NCBI GenBank assembly: GCA_035578155.1 | Contig: JAPWDM010000015.1 | Coordinates: forward strand, 12,342,209 to 12,406,208 | Reading direction: 5' to 3' | Source of the DNA: Brachynemurus nebulosus | Lineage: Eukaryota > Arthropoda > Insecta > Neuroptera > Myrmeleontidae | DNA: 64,000 nucleotides | Part shown: in pieces, positions 1 through 15,690 of the stretch | Layout of the letters: each line of letters begins with the position of its first letter | How positions within the stretch are numbered: the stretch's first letter is position 1 | Program-made: the position numbers and the translations under genes | The notes under the pieces: generated by a model | Told to the model about the DNA's origin: nothing | Seen by the model: the letters and a program-made list of their open reading frames with translations, nothing else | The model's database searches: none

Positions 1-826
1 TTAATTTATTTGCCATTTCGATTCTATATTTCATCACACTCTTTCCTTGTAATTCATTTATAAGAGCTTGTCTCACTGGATTTCTTAAATAACGTTTTCC
101 ACAACGTCCTTCCTTTTCTCCTTCAATGAACTTACATCTTACTTCAGTAATTAGTTCATTCGTGTTATTAATCATGCATTTTATTAATGAGCCACACTTG
201 CATGCACCATAAGCATATCCCGATTCTCCATTGCCCATTAATTTATGACGTTTGAAATTAAATCCACATGGCAATTTTGCACTTTCCCAAATTTTTTCAG
301 TAAATGCTTGCTGCCACGTGCCAGGTTGCAATACTGTGTATTGACGCGTTGAAGGAAGTCGACCTTTTTCTCTTCGCCTGTATGTTCTTTGAATTATCAT
401 GGCATTAAAATCAGCCTTTGCCATAGTAAAAGTAAATGACAGTACACCATTGACACTATTTACATTTATATCAGAAATATTTAACGAAGAATTATTTATT
501 GTCGAATCATTTATTGTCGAATCATTTCTAAGAACAGTTTTGTTCGATATCTTTTGAACATGATGTTCGACAGTCATTGGCTGCTGAGGGGAGACAGAGG
601 GACGATCAGTTAACTTATCTCTTACGCCATATTTATTGCACGAAACAAAAGTATATAAAGAAATAGGCGTTATACGATTTTCTAATTCTCTTGCTATTGT
701 TATCCAAATATCAGCAAATTTTGAAATAACTTTCTGATCGTCAACTATTAAGCGGTCTTTATAATTCATCAATACATCGATTAAATTGTACTTATCTATT
801 TTTGGTGGTCTTCCACGTGCAGGCAT
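1..826 (-). CDS. Unrecognised AT-hook-like protein, partial (C-terminus beyond window)
   Basis: An uninterrupted frame of about 275 codons starts at an ATG at 826 and runs off the left edge. The N-terminus MPARGRPPKIDKYN contains an AT-hook-like RGRPP core. The middle is polar and Ser/Asn-rich, with a short repeat (NDSTINDSTINN) near residues 110-120. The last third has a cysteine cluster, CKCGSLIKC, and then VRCKFIEGEKEGRCGKRY, which could form a zinc ribbon. I do not recognise the family. Its position beside a GC-rich tandem array, its DNA-binding look and the TE-only surroundings suggest a protein of an unclassified DNA transposon, but this is inference. The frame is open across the whole visible length, which argues that it is young or under constraint. 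Confidence 0.55.
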   Translation of the reverse strand, partial: MPARGRPPKIDKYNLIDVLMNYKDRLIVDDQKVISKFADIWITIARELENRITPISLYTFVSCNKYGVRDKLTDRPSVSPQQPMTVEHHVQKISNKTVLRNDSTINDSTINNSSLNISDINVNSVNGVLSFTFTMAKADFNAMIIQRTYRRREKGRLPSTRQYTVLQPGTWQQAFTEKIWESAKLPCGFNFKRHKLMGNGESGYAYGACKCGSLIKCMINNTNELITEVRCKFIEGEKEGRCGKRYLRNPVRQALINELQGKSVMKYRIEMANKL

Positions 827-1051
827 GATGTTAACGTTAATCTTTGGCACACTGATTAAATACAACAAAACCGTACGAGATGCTACAATATTAAACTTGG
901 AATGAAAAATGTATTGTGTCACGTACGGAAAAACAAAAAGAAATAAAATAATAGAAATAGAAAATAAAAACTAGAAAAGTAAAACACTACAAGAGAACGA
1001 CAGTAGCGAGTAAATGCAAAGAAAGTCTTCTCTCAACCACGGTCACAAAAA

Positions 1052-1876
1052 GACGATCTTATAACGGATTTTATAGCGCGGCGCGCGCTCTCCGCGGATA
1101 AACAATTTATTTACAACAGTTTGCAGTGAGCACCAAATTCGGAAATTGATTTTTTTCAATACTATGATGTCTAAGGAATATTTAAATATAAGATTTATGC
1201 GAGCACCAAAATCTCTGACGATCTTATAACGGATTTTATAGCGCGGCGCGCGCTCTCCGCGGATAAACAATTTATTTACAACAGTTTGCAGTGAGCACCA
1301 AATTCGGAAATTGATTTTTTTCAATACTATGATGTCTAAGGAATATTTAAATATAAAATTTATGCGAGCACCAAAATCTCTGACAATTTGAAGAGTAATG
1401 TTAGAGCGCGGCGCGCGCTCTCCGCGGATAAACAATTTATTTACAACAGTTTGCAGTGAGCACCAAATTCGGAAATTGATTTATTTCGATACTATGATGT
1501 CTAAGGAATATTTAAATATAAGATTTATGCGAGCACCAAAATCTCTGACGATCTTATAACGGATTTTATAGCGCGGCGCGCGCTCTCCGCGGATAAACAA
1601 TTTATTTACAACAGTTTGCAGTGAGCACCAAATTCGGATATTGATTAATTTTGAATCTATGATGTCTAAGGAATATTTAGATATAAAATTTATACGAGCA
1701 CCAAAATCTCTGACGATCTTATAACGGATTTTATAGCGCGGCGCACGCTCTCCGCGGATAAACAATTTATTTACAACAGTTTGCAGTGAGCACCGAATTC
1801 GGAAATTGATTTACGTAGATACTACGATATCTAAGGAACATTTTAGTGTAACATTTTTACGAGTACCAAATTTTAT
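1052..1876. repeat. Tandem array, five 165-bp units with GC-rich core
   Basis: Units start at 1052, 1217, 1382, 1547 and 1712, exactly 165 bp apart. A strongly diverged sixth start is at 1877. Each unit carries the core gcgcggcgcgcgctctccgc, which contains self-complementary GCGC stretches, inside otherwise AT-rich DNA. The third unit differs at its head (gacaatttgaagag). Because 165 is divisible by three, translations run through several units, but these are repeats and not genes. The array sits about 225 bp upstream of the start codon of the left-edge protein, so it may be subterminal repeats or a promoter of the same element. Confidence 0.9.
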
Positions 1877-2871
1877 GACGATCAGATAACTGATTTTATG
1901 TGCTATCGGACGGGATGAATTAATAATTGTTATTATATTATTAACAACTTTGAATCCTGTTTTATTTCGATTATATGTGTTTCTATGTTATTTTAGTACC
2001 GAAATCATACGTATATGAAGGTCTATAAGTTTTGTTCTCCGAGTTCGCGATGTTGCGCTGGGTATACAATGATATTTTTTTAACAGTTATATATTTTTAA
2101 TTTACTGTAGGGGTTTCTTTGAGCACTAAATTAGCACTAAATTCTAGTGTACTTGTTTCGTGTTTGTGACCACTGTATATATTTTTTTTATTATGGGGGG
2201 GTCCAGCTTGCCATTAAGCTGCACCCCCCCCCCCATTTTTTTTTAAATGTTGCTAAACGGTTTGAGCACCAAAATTCGGACTAGGGTACTAAATTAGCAC
2301 CTAAAAAGCACTAAATTTTTGACCGGGTGCGAACACGATTTTCGCTGGTGGAGGTTCCAGCTTAATAGAGTTATAAAATTAATATTTTCCATCAATTTGA
2401 ACTCTCATGCTTGTTTCAAAGTCGTAAATAGACGAACGCATTTTCAGCGCTTCTGCAAATCTAAATTTTCTTATCACCAATCATAAGAATTCATTATACA
2501 TACCATTCAAACATCAAATATTACACATAATATATTTTATATTAATTCAATATGAAAATTTCATATTAATAAATTCTTTAACATATTATTATCTAAACCA
2601 TTTCATTGTCTTCAAAAAAAAATTTTTTTTTTTTTTTTCATTACATTCACTATTATTTTTTAAGTATGTATTTAAATGCTTTACAAAAATATAATTATTA
2701 TCTTTATTTTTCATTTTATGAAACAAGAATCAACTTTTCTGAGAATTTTCAAATATGCAAATTTTTTATTTTACTGTTAAATTTAGGTATTATTTATTAT
2801 CAGTTTTAGAAACTCTATTCAAAATTTTCCAAATTCGTTGCGATTTCGTCATACTTATATACACCAAAATT
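1877..2871. other. AT-rich stretch without a gene; one G/C-run hairpin
   Basis: No coding frame is supported. At 2195-2234 a run of seven G is followed by tccagctt, a short loop, aagctg and a run of eleven C, so it can fold into a GC-clamped hairpin. The rest is AT-rich with T runs near 2620-2640. The 3' LTR expected just downstream of the Gypsy integrase end is not seen here. Confidence 0.5.
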
Positions 2872-5797
2872 TTAATTATTGTCAAGATATTGGAGGATGG
2901 AATTTTTTAGTTCACTAACGTTTCTTACTCCGAATTGTTCATTTTCATTACCAGGGTTGGCTAAAAGATAAGTATTATTTTGATTTACTTTAATAATCTT
3001 GTACGGTCCAAAGTATAAGTGGAAAAATTTTGAAAAATATTTATTTGCAGGATCTGATAATCTATGATTTTTTACTAAAACAAGGTCACCTACATTAAAA
3101 CGGGTTAATTTTTTATTTCGGTCAAATTTTAGTTTTCGCTTTCCTGCTTTAGTTTGAATATTTTTTCTACATAATACTAATTTCTGATTATAACTTAAAC
3201 TATTACTTTCCGGAAATGATATTTTTGATTTTATTAAATTTTGCGGTTCTTCCTTATACACTATTTCCCAGGGTGTTATTTCGGTAGTTTCATTTACAGA
3301 TGTGTTTAAGAATTTTTCAATATCACTAATATAATTAATCCATTTTGAATGTTTATCTGAACAGAACATACGAAAATATTTTCCTAATTCGGCCATAATT
3401 CTTTCTGAAGGGTTTGAGGATGGATGATATGCAGTGGTTTTTAAAACTTTTATTCCCTGTTCAGCCATTGTTTTACACCAATATTTACTTCTAAACTGGG
3501 GTCCATTATCAGATAAAATACTTTCTGGTGTTTTAAATTCATTACAAAATTCTTTAATTTAGAGAATAGGTCACAGATTACAAAAATATGATCGAAACCT
3601 CCTTTACTTTTAATTAAGGGTCCATACAAATCTACTGCAACTAATTTGAAAAGTTCCGAAACAACTATTGGGTGTAATTCTCCTACTGAGGTAAAATTGC
3701 TTACTTTTGTACGCTGACATAAATCACAAGATTTAGCAAAAGATTTTACTTTGCTGCACATATTATTAAAATGGACTAACCCCCTTAACATACGATACAT
3801 TTTATTTGCTCCCGCATGACCTTGTTCTAAGTGTACAGCATTATTTACAATATTCTCAAATTGTTTTGGAATGACAAGTAACCATATATCTGATGTTATA
3901 CTACGCCTATAAAATAAAATATCATTGTGCAGCAAGTAAAATTTTCTAATATTATCTGATTCTGATGCGTTTTGTAATTTTTCAATTATTTTCAATAAGT
4001 GACTATCCTCTCTTTGATATTTACTAATATTTGTTAAAAGTTCCTTGCAAGTTTGATTGTTAATAAAAATAGAAATTTCATTTAAATGTAGTTTTGTTGT
4101 TATCATCATTTCCAGGAATTCTAGACAATAGATCAGCTAGTTTATTTTCTTTAGCTGGGATGTATTGAATTTTTATGTTAAACTGATTTATATATAATCC
4201 CCATCTAGTTAATCTTGGATTTAAATTTTTACATTTCCCTATGTATTCTAGTGCTCTATGATCTGTATTTACTATTACCGGGTATCCCAAAATTAATGTC
4301 GATAAACGTTTTAAAGTATACCAAACTGCAAGAAGCTCCAATTCCGTTATGCTATAACGGGTTTCTGGTGATGTTAACATTCTACTGACATAAGCTAATG
4401 TTTTAATTTCCCCTTCATCATTGATTTGATAACAATGTCATACATACTTTCCGGAAGCGTCTGTATTTATGTAGAATGGTTTACTGTAATCAGGGTGATT
4501 TAGCAAAATATCATTTGAAAAGACATTTTTTAATTTATTAAAATTTATCTGATCCTGATCAGTCCATGTCCACTGAGAATCTTTTTTGAGAAGATGTTTA
4601 AATTTACTGGTGTGTTCACTATACTTATCAATATATTTTTTATAAAAATTTATGAATCCTAAAAATGATTGCAACTCCTTTTTATTTGTGGGTGGTGGGT
4701 AATTTTGGATTGCTTCAATTTTAATTGGATCTGGTCTAATGTTTTCAGTCGAAATTATATGTCCTAGATAACTTATTTCTTTTCTAAAAAATTGAGATTT
4801 TTCTAAATTAATAGTCATACCTGCACCTTGTAGTTTATTTAAAATGAAATCTATGTGTGCAATGTGTTCAGAAAAACTTTTACTCAATATGATAATGTCA
4901 TCAACATAAAATTTACAGAATGAATCTATTTCTTTTCCAAAAATGTGATTTAGGCATTTACTAAGTGCAGCCATGCTATTTTTTAATCCAAATGGGACTC
5001 TAGTATAACAGTAAGTTTGACCTTGAAATAAAAAGGCAGTATATTTTTTACACTATTCAGCCAGTGGAATTTGTAAAAATGATTGAACTAAATCTAGAGT
5101 TGATATAAATTTGACACCATGAAAAGTAGCTAATAATTCTTCTATAAGTGGTGGTCGTTCAACATCGGCCTCCATAATGGTATTGATTTCCCTAGCATCC
5201 AAAACAACACGGACTTTACCATTTTTCTTAGGTACAGTTAACAATGGATTACAATAAGGAGATGAATATTTCTGTATTATACCCCATTCCTCTAATTTTG
5301 ATATTTCTTCCTTAACAGCATCACGTTTAGAAATTGGGATCGGATAATTCTTTTGGAACACTTTGTCACTAATAATATTAAAACGATATTCAAAATCTTT
5401 ACATCGACCGGGATATTCGGTGAAGATATTGCGATATTTACATAATAAATTTGAAAATGTAGTTTTTTGATTGTTATTTAACATTGAAATATTTTGTACG
5501 TATTTTTCTATATCAGATATACTGTTACTGTCTAATATCAAATTATTTACTGTCGGTTTATCTTTTTGAAATATTAAATTTTGATTCAATTCCCTATCAT
5601 TGGAAATTATTTCATATTCAACTTTTAAATTTTTATCGTTTGCGGATTCATTTGTAAAATTATTAATTGGAATTACTATTTTACTTTCTCCCAATTCAAA
5701 ATAAAATTTCTTACTGGAAAAGTCAATATGTGCATTATTTTCTAAGAAAAATTCTGATCCAAATATAATATTGTTTGTTAGTGTAATTTTTATTTAG
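2872..5797 (-). pseudogene. Gypsy-1 pol: protease end, reverse transcriptase, RNase H, integrase (broken)
   Basis: Ty3/Gypsy-type pol read on the minus strand. Near 5700-5790 a retropepsin-like tail (IIFGSEFFLENN) precedes reverse transcriptase, with TLDLVQSFLQIPL at 5053-5100 and the catalytic YVDD box near 4890. RNase H follows, with TELELLAVWYTL near 4330. Integrase has an HHCC finger (HLEQGHAG to CDLCQRT), the first Asp in VAVDLYGPL, the second in ILSDNGPQF and the Glu in HPSSNPSERI. Damage: in-frame stops at about 5053 (TAG) and 4438 (TGA), a frame change near 4080-4110, and a frameshift with a likely small deletion near 3560 between the first two integrase Asp residues. The domain order is normal. 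The gag of the same strand lies at 9.7-11.4 kb beyond an insertion. Confidence 0.9.
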
Positions 5798-5813
5798 ATC
5801 TAAATAATAATAA

Positions 5814-9557
<3,744 letters not shown>

Positions 9558-9675
9558 GATTAATTAGACATATTAAATTTATTATAAAAATAAGAATTCT
9601 AAGTTAGGATAATATTAAAATTAATATGAATTATGTAATTGTAATTTATTGTTAAATTTTAACTGATTATTGTCA

Positions 9676-11412
9676 TTAGTCAATGATAAAAAGATTAGTT
9701 GGATCAATTAGTATAAATCCAATATCAAGAATTGTTGGAACATCAATTAATGATAATTTAAGAAAATTTCGTAAGAATGGTGGAAGTTTAAATTTTTGGA
9801 TTTTTTTATAAATAATTCCCATTAATTCTTTCAATTCATCATTATTTTTTATAGGATGACATGATATAGGATTTGTCATCATGATTCCAAAAGATTCACA
9901 ATAGAATCCATGAATAATAGCTGATTGATTTGCCATCTGTTCAATACGAACAGTTATTATCTCTCCTGGAACCGTTGACATTGGTGGAATCTTACTTAAT
10001 TTCAATTGAGCATCTGCTTCAGACAAATGAATAGTAGATAATTCAGATGTAATGAATGGAATTCTTGTTGCTCCCCCTCTAGAGTATACCATCTTTTCAT
10101 TGGTAGTTTTATATTTTGATTTAAATTCTTCAGAAGTATTAAGAATTTCTTGTGATATTTTAATTCTTTCTCTATCCAATGTTGTTTGATCTGATTCTTT
10201 TTGAACAGGATCGTCTCCAACGACACTCTCAGCTTGGTCAGTATCAACATCCATTGAACTTGTTCCATCATCTTGATGAGCTACACCCAAAGATTGTTCA
10301 CCTGTCAAAGTTTGATTATGATCATCTTCTGTATCATGAACAATTTCTGTTTCAGATTCTTGATATACTGGTTGTGAAGATGATTGTCCATGACTTTGTT
10401 TAGAAGGAGTTTTTCTTGATTGTTTTCTTTTTATATCATCTAATGTTTTCAATGTTTCCATTGCTTGCATTACATTTTCACAATTATACGCTAAAATATG
10501 TGGTCCATAATAATCTTGTAATTGAGCAAATATACAATGTATTAAAAATTTGTGAGACGGTGGATTTCTCAAATTGCTAACAACTTCAAATGTTTTGCAA
10601 AAGTATTCGATAGGTGTTTCTGGACCTCGATACCTTCTATTAAAATTCAAAAGTTTTGATCTAATTCTATTTTCTTCATTTTCATTATAAAATGCATCTG
10701 TCAAAAAATTTTCAAACTCCCGAAATGTACTAAAGTTTTGATTTGTGCTTTCCAATACAGTCCTAGCTGGCCCTATCAATCTATTTTTTACAATTCGTAT
10801 CTTTTTTTGGTCATTACAAATATTTAACGATACAAAACAATCATTAATTTTCTTTAAAAACTCGAATATTGTTAATTGATCATTAATTCCGTCATATTTA
10901 ATTGAGTTTAGAAAATTTACTTCTTCGTTTGAAAATTCTTCAACAACATTATTGTTTAAAATAAATTTTTGTGAACTACAATTTTTTATTGCCTCTATTT
11001 CGGAATTAACAATATCAACTTTTTCAATAATTTGCTCATTTACAATAGTATTTAATTGCTTTACCTTAGTATTACATGAATAAACTTCTTGAGACACCTG
11101 TTGATTTTGCTGCTCGAGATTCTCAATTCGATGTTGGTGTTCTTGGGTCGTTCTGCTAACGGCTGCTATTTCCTGTTGATTTTCATTCACCTTTTTCAGT
11201 AATGATTCCACTTCCCGATGATTCCTGGAGATGTCTTCCTCCACGCGTTTTTCCAGCTTCTCCAATTGCTGCTTAAATTCCTTTTTTTGATCGTCGAATT
11301 GCTGCTTCAAGTTATGGTCCATTTTAGTTATAAATTCCATTAACTGATCCAACTTTGTATCTGAACCAGCGGACTCGTTCTTTGATAAACTTTTTGATCT
11401 CGTTTCCGGCAT
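9676..11412 (-). CDS. gag: Gypsy-1 gag (possible protease start at the C-terminus)
   Basis: An intact 578-residue frame. Residues about 20-150 form a long heptad-rich coiled coil (KKEFKQQLEKLEKRVEEDI, then Gln/Glu-rich). Residues about 170-330 resemble a Ty3/Gypsy capsid domain (FLKKINDCFVSLN; RRYRGPETPIEYFCKTF). A Lys-Arg-Gln-rich linker and an acidic Ser/Thr/Gln stretch follow. No CCHC zinc knuckle is visible. Near the C-terminus, VPTILDIGFILIDP could be a degenerate retropepsin active site (DTG changed to DIG), but this is uncertain. The leader between the LTR end at 11691 and the ATG at 11412 is about 280 bp. It lies on the same strand as pol at 2.9-5.8 kb and is separated from it by the 3.4-kb insertion. 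This is the longest undamaged frame in the window. Confidence 0.8.
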   Translation of the reverse strand: MPETRSKSLSKNESAGSDTKLDQLMEFITKMDHNLKQQFDDQKKEFKQQLEKLEKRVEEDISRNHREVESLLKKVNENQQEIAAVSRTTQEHQHRIENLEQQNQQVSQEVYSCNTKVKQLNTIVNEQIIEKVDIVNSEIEAIKNCSSQKFILNNNVVEEFSNEEVNFLNSIKYDGINDQLTIFEFLKKINDCFVSLNICNDQKKIRIVKNRLIGPARTVLESTNQNFSTFREFENFLTDAFYNENEENRIRSKLLNFNRRYRGPETPIEYFCKTFEVVSNLRNPPSHKFLIHCIFAQLQDYYGPHILAYNCENVMQAMETLKTLDDIKRKQSRKTPSKQSHGQSSSQPVYQESETEIVHDTEDDHNQTLTGEQSLGVAHQDDGTSSMDVDTDQAESVVGDDPVQKESDQTTLDRERIKISQEILNTSEEFKSKYKTTNEKMVYSRGGATRIPFITSELSTIHLSEADAQLKLSKIPPMSTVPGEIITVRIEQMANQSAIIHGFYCESFGIMMTNPISCHPIKNNDELKELMGIIYKKIQKFKLPPFLRNFLKLSLIDVPTILDIGFILIDPTNLFIID

Positions 11413-11690
11413 TTTTTACAAGATTTATTCAATTTTGGCAAAAAATTTCAGTTTAAATTTGGTTTATTTAATTGTTTGTAATTGTCTTTGTTTAACTTTT
11501 TTAGTTTAAATTTTCTTTGTTTTATTTTATAGTTTTGTTTGTTCATTTTAATTTTAACTTTTTTATATCAGAAGATTTTTTCCAGTTTTCACGTTCAAAG
11601 TCTTTAATTTTTTATTTATTTTAGTTTAGTTTGTCGCTTTATGTTTAATAACGTGATTAATCTTCGAATTCTGGCAGTATCGACAATTTA

Positions 11691-12154
11691 TATTGCGAAA
11701 CGCGGTGTTTGGTCTGAATTGCGCAACGGATATTTTGGTTAGCTTCTTAAATTAATAAATAAAAGTCGAATTGTTTTTTATTTCAATTAATTTTATTTAA
11801 ATATTTTTTAAAATTACATATATAGTAATTGTTTATTAACCGCGAAACACAACACAAAAATGAGAGATGCTAATTGAAATTACATTGTTTAAAAATATCA
11901 AATTAGTTCTTCAAAAATACGTCTGATCTCTTTAGTGGTCAAAACATCTCTTCTTCGGTGCCGTGTGCTTCATAGCACCGGCACCTAACATCATAGCTAT
12001 CAACATAATTCGGGTATTCCCCGTATACACATGTACATTTTATTCAAAATCTATTATGTTGTCATCAAACTTAATACTTAATTGTTATAACATCTGAGTT
12101 ATGTCGTCTGCATAATACTTTATAGAATGTCATGTTTGTTGAGATTCCATGACA
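11691..12154 (-). repeat. 5' LTR of Gypsy-1
   Basis: This 464-bp block is closely similar along its length to 18157-18616, where the same sequence is a solo LTR with a clean 4-bp target duplication. On the minus strand it starts TGTCATGGAATCTC and ends near CGCAATA, where the solo copy ends CGCAACA. It lies immediately upstream of gag. The matching 3' LTR is not found near 2.6-2.9 kb, so the 3' end of Gypsy-1 is probably lost. Confidence 0.85.
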
Positions 12155-12387
12155 ATATATTAATTAAAAACAAATTGTTTTGAATAACTCATTTCAGTGC
12201 GTTACGACACAGATACTCTTAACTATTTTTAAATATGTACCTTACTATTATTAAAGAATTTTTATATTGTTCATTCCTTATATAAGAATAACTTAAGATA
12301 CTGCATTGTTTAGCTAACGATAAATAGAATTCTGTACCAAATCCGAGATAATAAAAGCGTATATAGCCTAGTAGCTAAACGCTATCA

Positions 12388-13484
12388 AAAATGAGAAAAA
12401 AAAATACGTGAATTTTTTATCTAAATGATAAAATAAAGTATTATAGTTATAATATTACTTCACCTTTGATTTTCGATTTTCTTTTTTTAAATGAAGGTAC
12501 TCATTCCCACGTATAACGTGGTACTCGATTTTCTTGGTTTTTTTGAGTTTTACGGATTTTACGGGGCTTAGTTTGAAAAAATAAGTGATTTTTTAACTAA
12601 ATGATAAAATAAAGTATTATAGTTATAATATTACCTTACCTTTGATTTTCGACTTTCTTTTTTTAAATGAAAGTACTCAGTCCTCACTATAACGTGCTAC
12701 TCGATTTTCTTTGTTTTTTTGAGTTTTGCGGATCTTACGGGGCTCAGTTTTTAAAAAAATACTTGAACTTTTTAACAAATTGATTAAATAAAGTATTAAT
12801 TCCAATATTACCTTATTAATTCCAATATTATCTCAATTTTCATTTTCAATATTTCTCTTTTAAGTTAAAGCATGGAGTCCCCGTTATACCATGATACTCG
12901 ATTTTCTTAATTTTTATGAGTTTTATGAATTTTACGATACTAATTTTTAAAAAATACGTTTCCCGAATTGGTAAAACAAAGTATCAGTTTGCAAGAGATG
13001 TACTTAGTTGTTAGATTTTTTGATTTTATACCTACATATAGAAGCAAGCCTCAGTTTTGTCCGTAACTGACGAAGAAATAATATCTGCAGTTAGTTATCT
13101 TAAAAAGTGCGGTAATATCATAATTAATACTTTTAATACTTTATTTTATCATTTAGTTAAAAAATCACTTATTTTTTAAAACTAAGCTCCATAAAATCCG
13201 TAAAACTCAAAAAAACCAAGAAAATCGAGTATCACGTTATACGTGGGAATGAGTACCTTCATTTAAAAAAAGAAAATCGAAAATCAAAGGTGAAGTAATA
13301 TTATAACTATAATACTTTATTTTATCATTTAGATAAAAAATTCACGTATTTTTTAAAACTAAGCTTTGTAAAATCCGTAAAACTAAAAAAACAAAAAAAA
13401 AAAACAAAGAAAATCGAGTACCACGTTGTAGAGGGGACTGAGTATTTTCACTTAAAAAAAGAAAATCGAAAATCAAAAGTGCGG
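12388..13484. repeat. Satellite-like repeat of roughly 175 bp, in two inverted blocks
   Basis: Block A (12388-12990) holds about three forward units, recognisable by aaataaagtattatagttat, the tract ctcgattttctt and the tract acggggcttagttt. Block B (13100-13484) carries the same unit in reverse complement, so the two blocks can pair. The spacer at about 12990-13100 is unrelated. Short frames within the units are not genes. Confidence 0.8.
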
Positions 13485-13486
13485 TA

Positions 13487-14644
13487 GGGTAAAAGCCCCG
13501 TTTGTGGAACGCGATCCAATAGAAAAACAGTTTTGACATTTATATCTTAATGAAGTTATTTCTGAAAGAAACGTCTTATAACAAAAATTATTATTAATAG
13601 AATGATTGTTTTTCAATGTAAATTCATCTCACATTTAATGTTTCTTTACTTAATTAAAGAAATACATATATATATTAAACAGTTTTTGCTGAATGTGTCT
13701 CTTTTGCGTTTGATCAATGCTTATTTATAGAAACACATGCCTTATAAATTTCAACATTTTCCAGTTAATTTTCGAAGTTAGCGCAATAAAACTATAAAAA
13801 TAATTTTTATTAGTCCAGTTAAGAGATTATAAGAGCTAAATCATCTTTTTATTCGGTTTAAATGTAATTTATATATATGTGTATTTCTTTCAGTACACAT
13901 ATAACCTATGTATTTAACTAAAATCATGTACGTAAAATAACTAAAAATTTATATTATAAATAGTTTTAATTTCTTTTTGAGTCTAAAATATTTACTTACT
14001 GCTTTAAAATCGTAAAATTTTTAATATTTTTTTTATTTCGGAGCGTATCGTCAATTGATAAATAAAAAAATATTGATTTAAAGTTGCAAAATTTTATTAA
14101 TAATGAAAAATTGTCGCCATTTTGATAAGTTAGTTTAGAAGGTTTAGAATTGATTAGAACTTTACCAAAATACATAGATGGCGAAACAAAATATAGTATT
14201 TTTCTGTGGTATTTTGGTATATTCTGTGGTTTTGGTCGTTTATTTTATCGAATATTTAAACCATTCTATATTTTTTAATTTGATATTCTATTTACTACTA
14301 GATGTCACTCTATGTCATAGAGTGAAAAGATGGCAAAATATGTATGTGATGTATCTCGTGTTCGTACATACGTGTTCTTTTTTAGGTGTCAATGTGCTGA
14401 TTTTTTAAAGGGTGTTAATTTATTCTGTCCGTTTTTTTATAGATGTCAACAAATTATAAAACAAAACATTAATAAATCAAAATTTTTGGGTTATATTTTC
14501 TTAAAAACATATTCATTGGATTAAAAAAACTTGGTTTCATGCTTATTAAGAAAAAAAAATGGCTGTTTAATTCATTTATTAATTTTTATAAGCAAGTTTG
14601 ATGAAATACCTAAAAATAGTGTTCCACAATCGGGGCTTTTACCC
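13487..14644. mobile_element. 1.16-kb MITE, GGGTAAAAGCCCCG ends, TA duplication
   Basis: The left end GGGTAAAAGCCCCGTTTGTG and the right end, read as reverse complement, GGGTAAAAGCCCCGATTGTG match at 23 of the first 24 bases. TA flanks both sides (13485-13486 and 14645-14646). It splits a satellite unit: intact units read gtgcggtaatatcataatta at 13107 and 15508, exactly the join predicted after removing the element and one TA. No transposase is inside. The G/C-run ends recall the pogo element at 53.8 kb, so pogo-type mobilisation is plausible. Confidence 0.85.
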
Positions 14645-14646
14645 TA

Positions 14647-15690
14647 ATATCATAATTAATACTTTATTTTATCATTTAGTTAAAAAATCACCTATTTTTT
14701 AAAACTAAGCCCCCTAAAATCCGTAAAACTCAAAAAAACCAAGAAAATCGAATACCATGTTATAGAGGGCACTGAGTACTTTCATTTGAAAAAAGGAAAT
14801 CGAAAATCAAAATTGAGGTAATATTATAATTAATACTTTTTTTTATCATTTAGGTAAAAAATTCACGTATTTTTTAAAACTAAGCCCGTAAAATCCGTAA
14901 AACTCAAAAAAAGCAAGAAAATCGAGTACCACGTTGTAGAGGGGACTGAGTACTTTCATTTGAAAAAAGGAAATCGAAAATCAGAATTGAGGTAATATTA
15001 TAATTAATACTTTTTTTATCATTTATGTAAAAAAATTCACGTATTTCTTAAAACTAAGCTTCGTAAAATCCGTAAAACTCAAAAAACAATGAAAATCGAG
15101 CACCACGTTGTAGAGGGGACTGAGTATTTTCACTTAAAAAAAGAAAATCGAAATCAAAAGTGTGGTAATATCATAATTAATACTTTTTTTTATCATTTAG
15201 GTAAAAAATTCACGTATTTTTTAAAACTAAGCCAGTAAAATCCGTAAAACTCAAAAAAAGCAAGAAAATCGAGTACCACGTTATAGAGGGGACTGAGTAC
15301 TTTCATTTGAAAAAAGGAAATCGAAAATCAGAATTGAGGTAATATTATAATTAATACTTTTTTTTTATCATTTATTTAAAAAATTCACGTATTTCTTAAA
15401 ACTAAGCTTCGTAAAATCCGTAAAACTCAAAAAACAAAGAAAATCGAGCACCACGCTGTAGAGGGGATTGAGTATTTTCATTTAAAAAAAGAAAATCGAA
15501 CATCAAAAGTGCGGTAATATCATAATTAATACTTTATTTTATCATTTAGTTAAAAAATCACCTATTTTTTAACACTAAGCCCCGTAAAATCCGTAAAACT
15601 CAAAAAAACCAAGAAAATTGAATACCGTGTTATAGAGGGCACTAAGTACTTTCATTTAAAAAAAGAAAATCGAAAATCGAAGATAAGGTA
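14647..15690. repeat. Satellite-like repeat, reverse-orientation block of about six units
   Basis: Continues block B of 12388-13484 after the MITE. Unit starts (atcataattaatacttt or a close variant) recur near 14651, 14822, 14994, 15168, 15341 and 15515, giving a period of about 172 bp. The last unit decays after 15690. Confidence 0.85.

Noticed and set aside
1043..1765. Two reading frames on the minus strand (130 and 94 codons)
   Set aside because: They are translations of the 165-bp tandem repeat, whose length is a multiple of three; no start context or domain.
2500..2870. 3' LTR of Gypsy-1 downstream of integrase
   Set aside because: No similarity to the LTR at 11691-12154 could be seen there.
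14178..14524. Hydrophobic frames of 76 and 64 codons inside the MITE
   Set aside because: AT-rich chance frames rich in Phe/Val/Leu; overlapping frames and no conserved motif.
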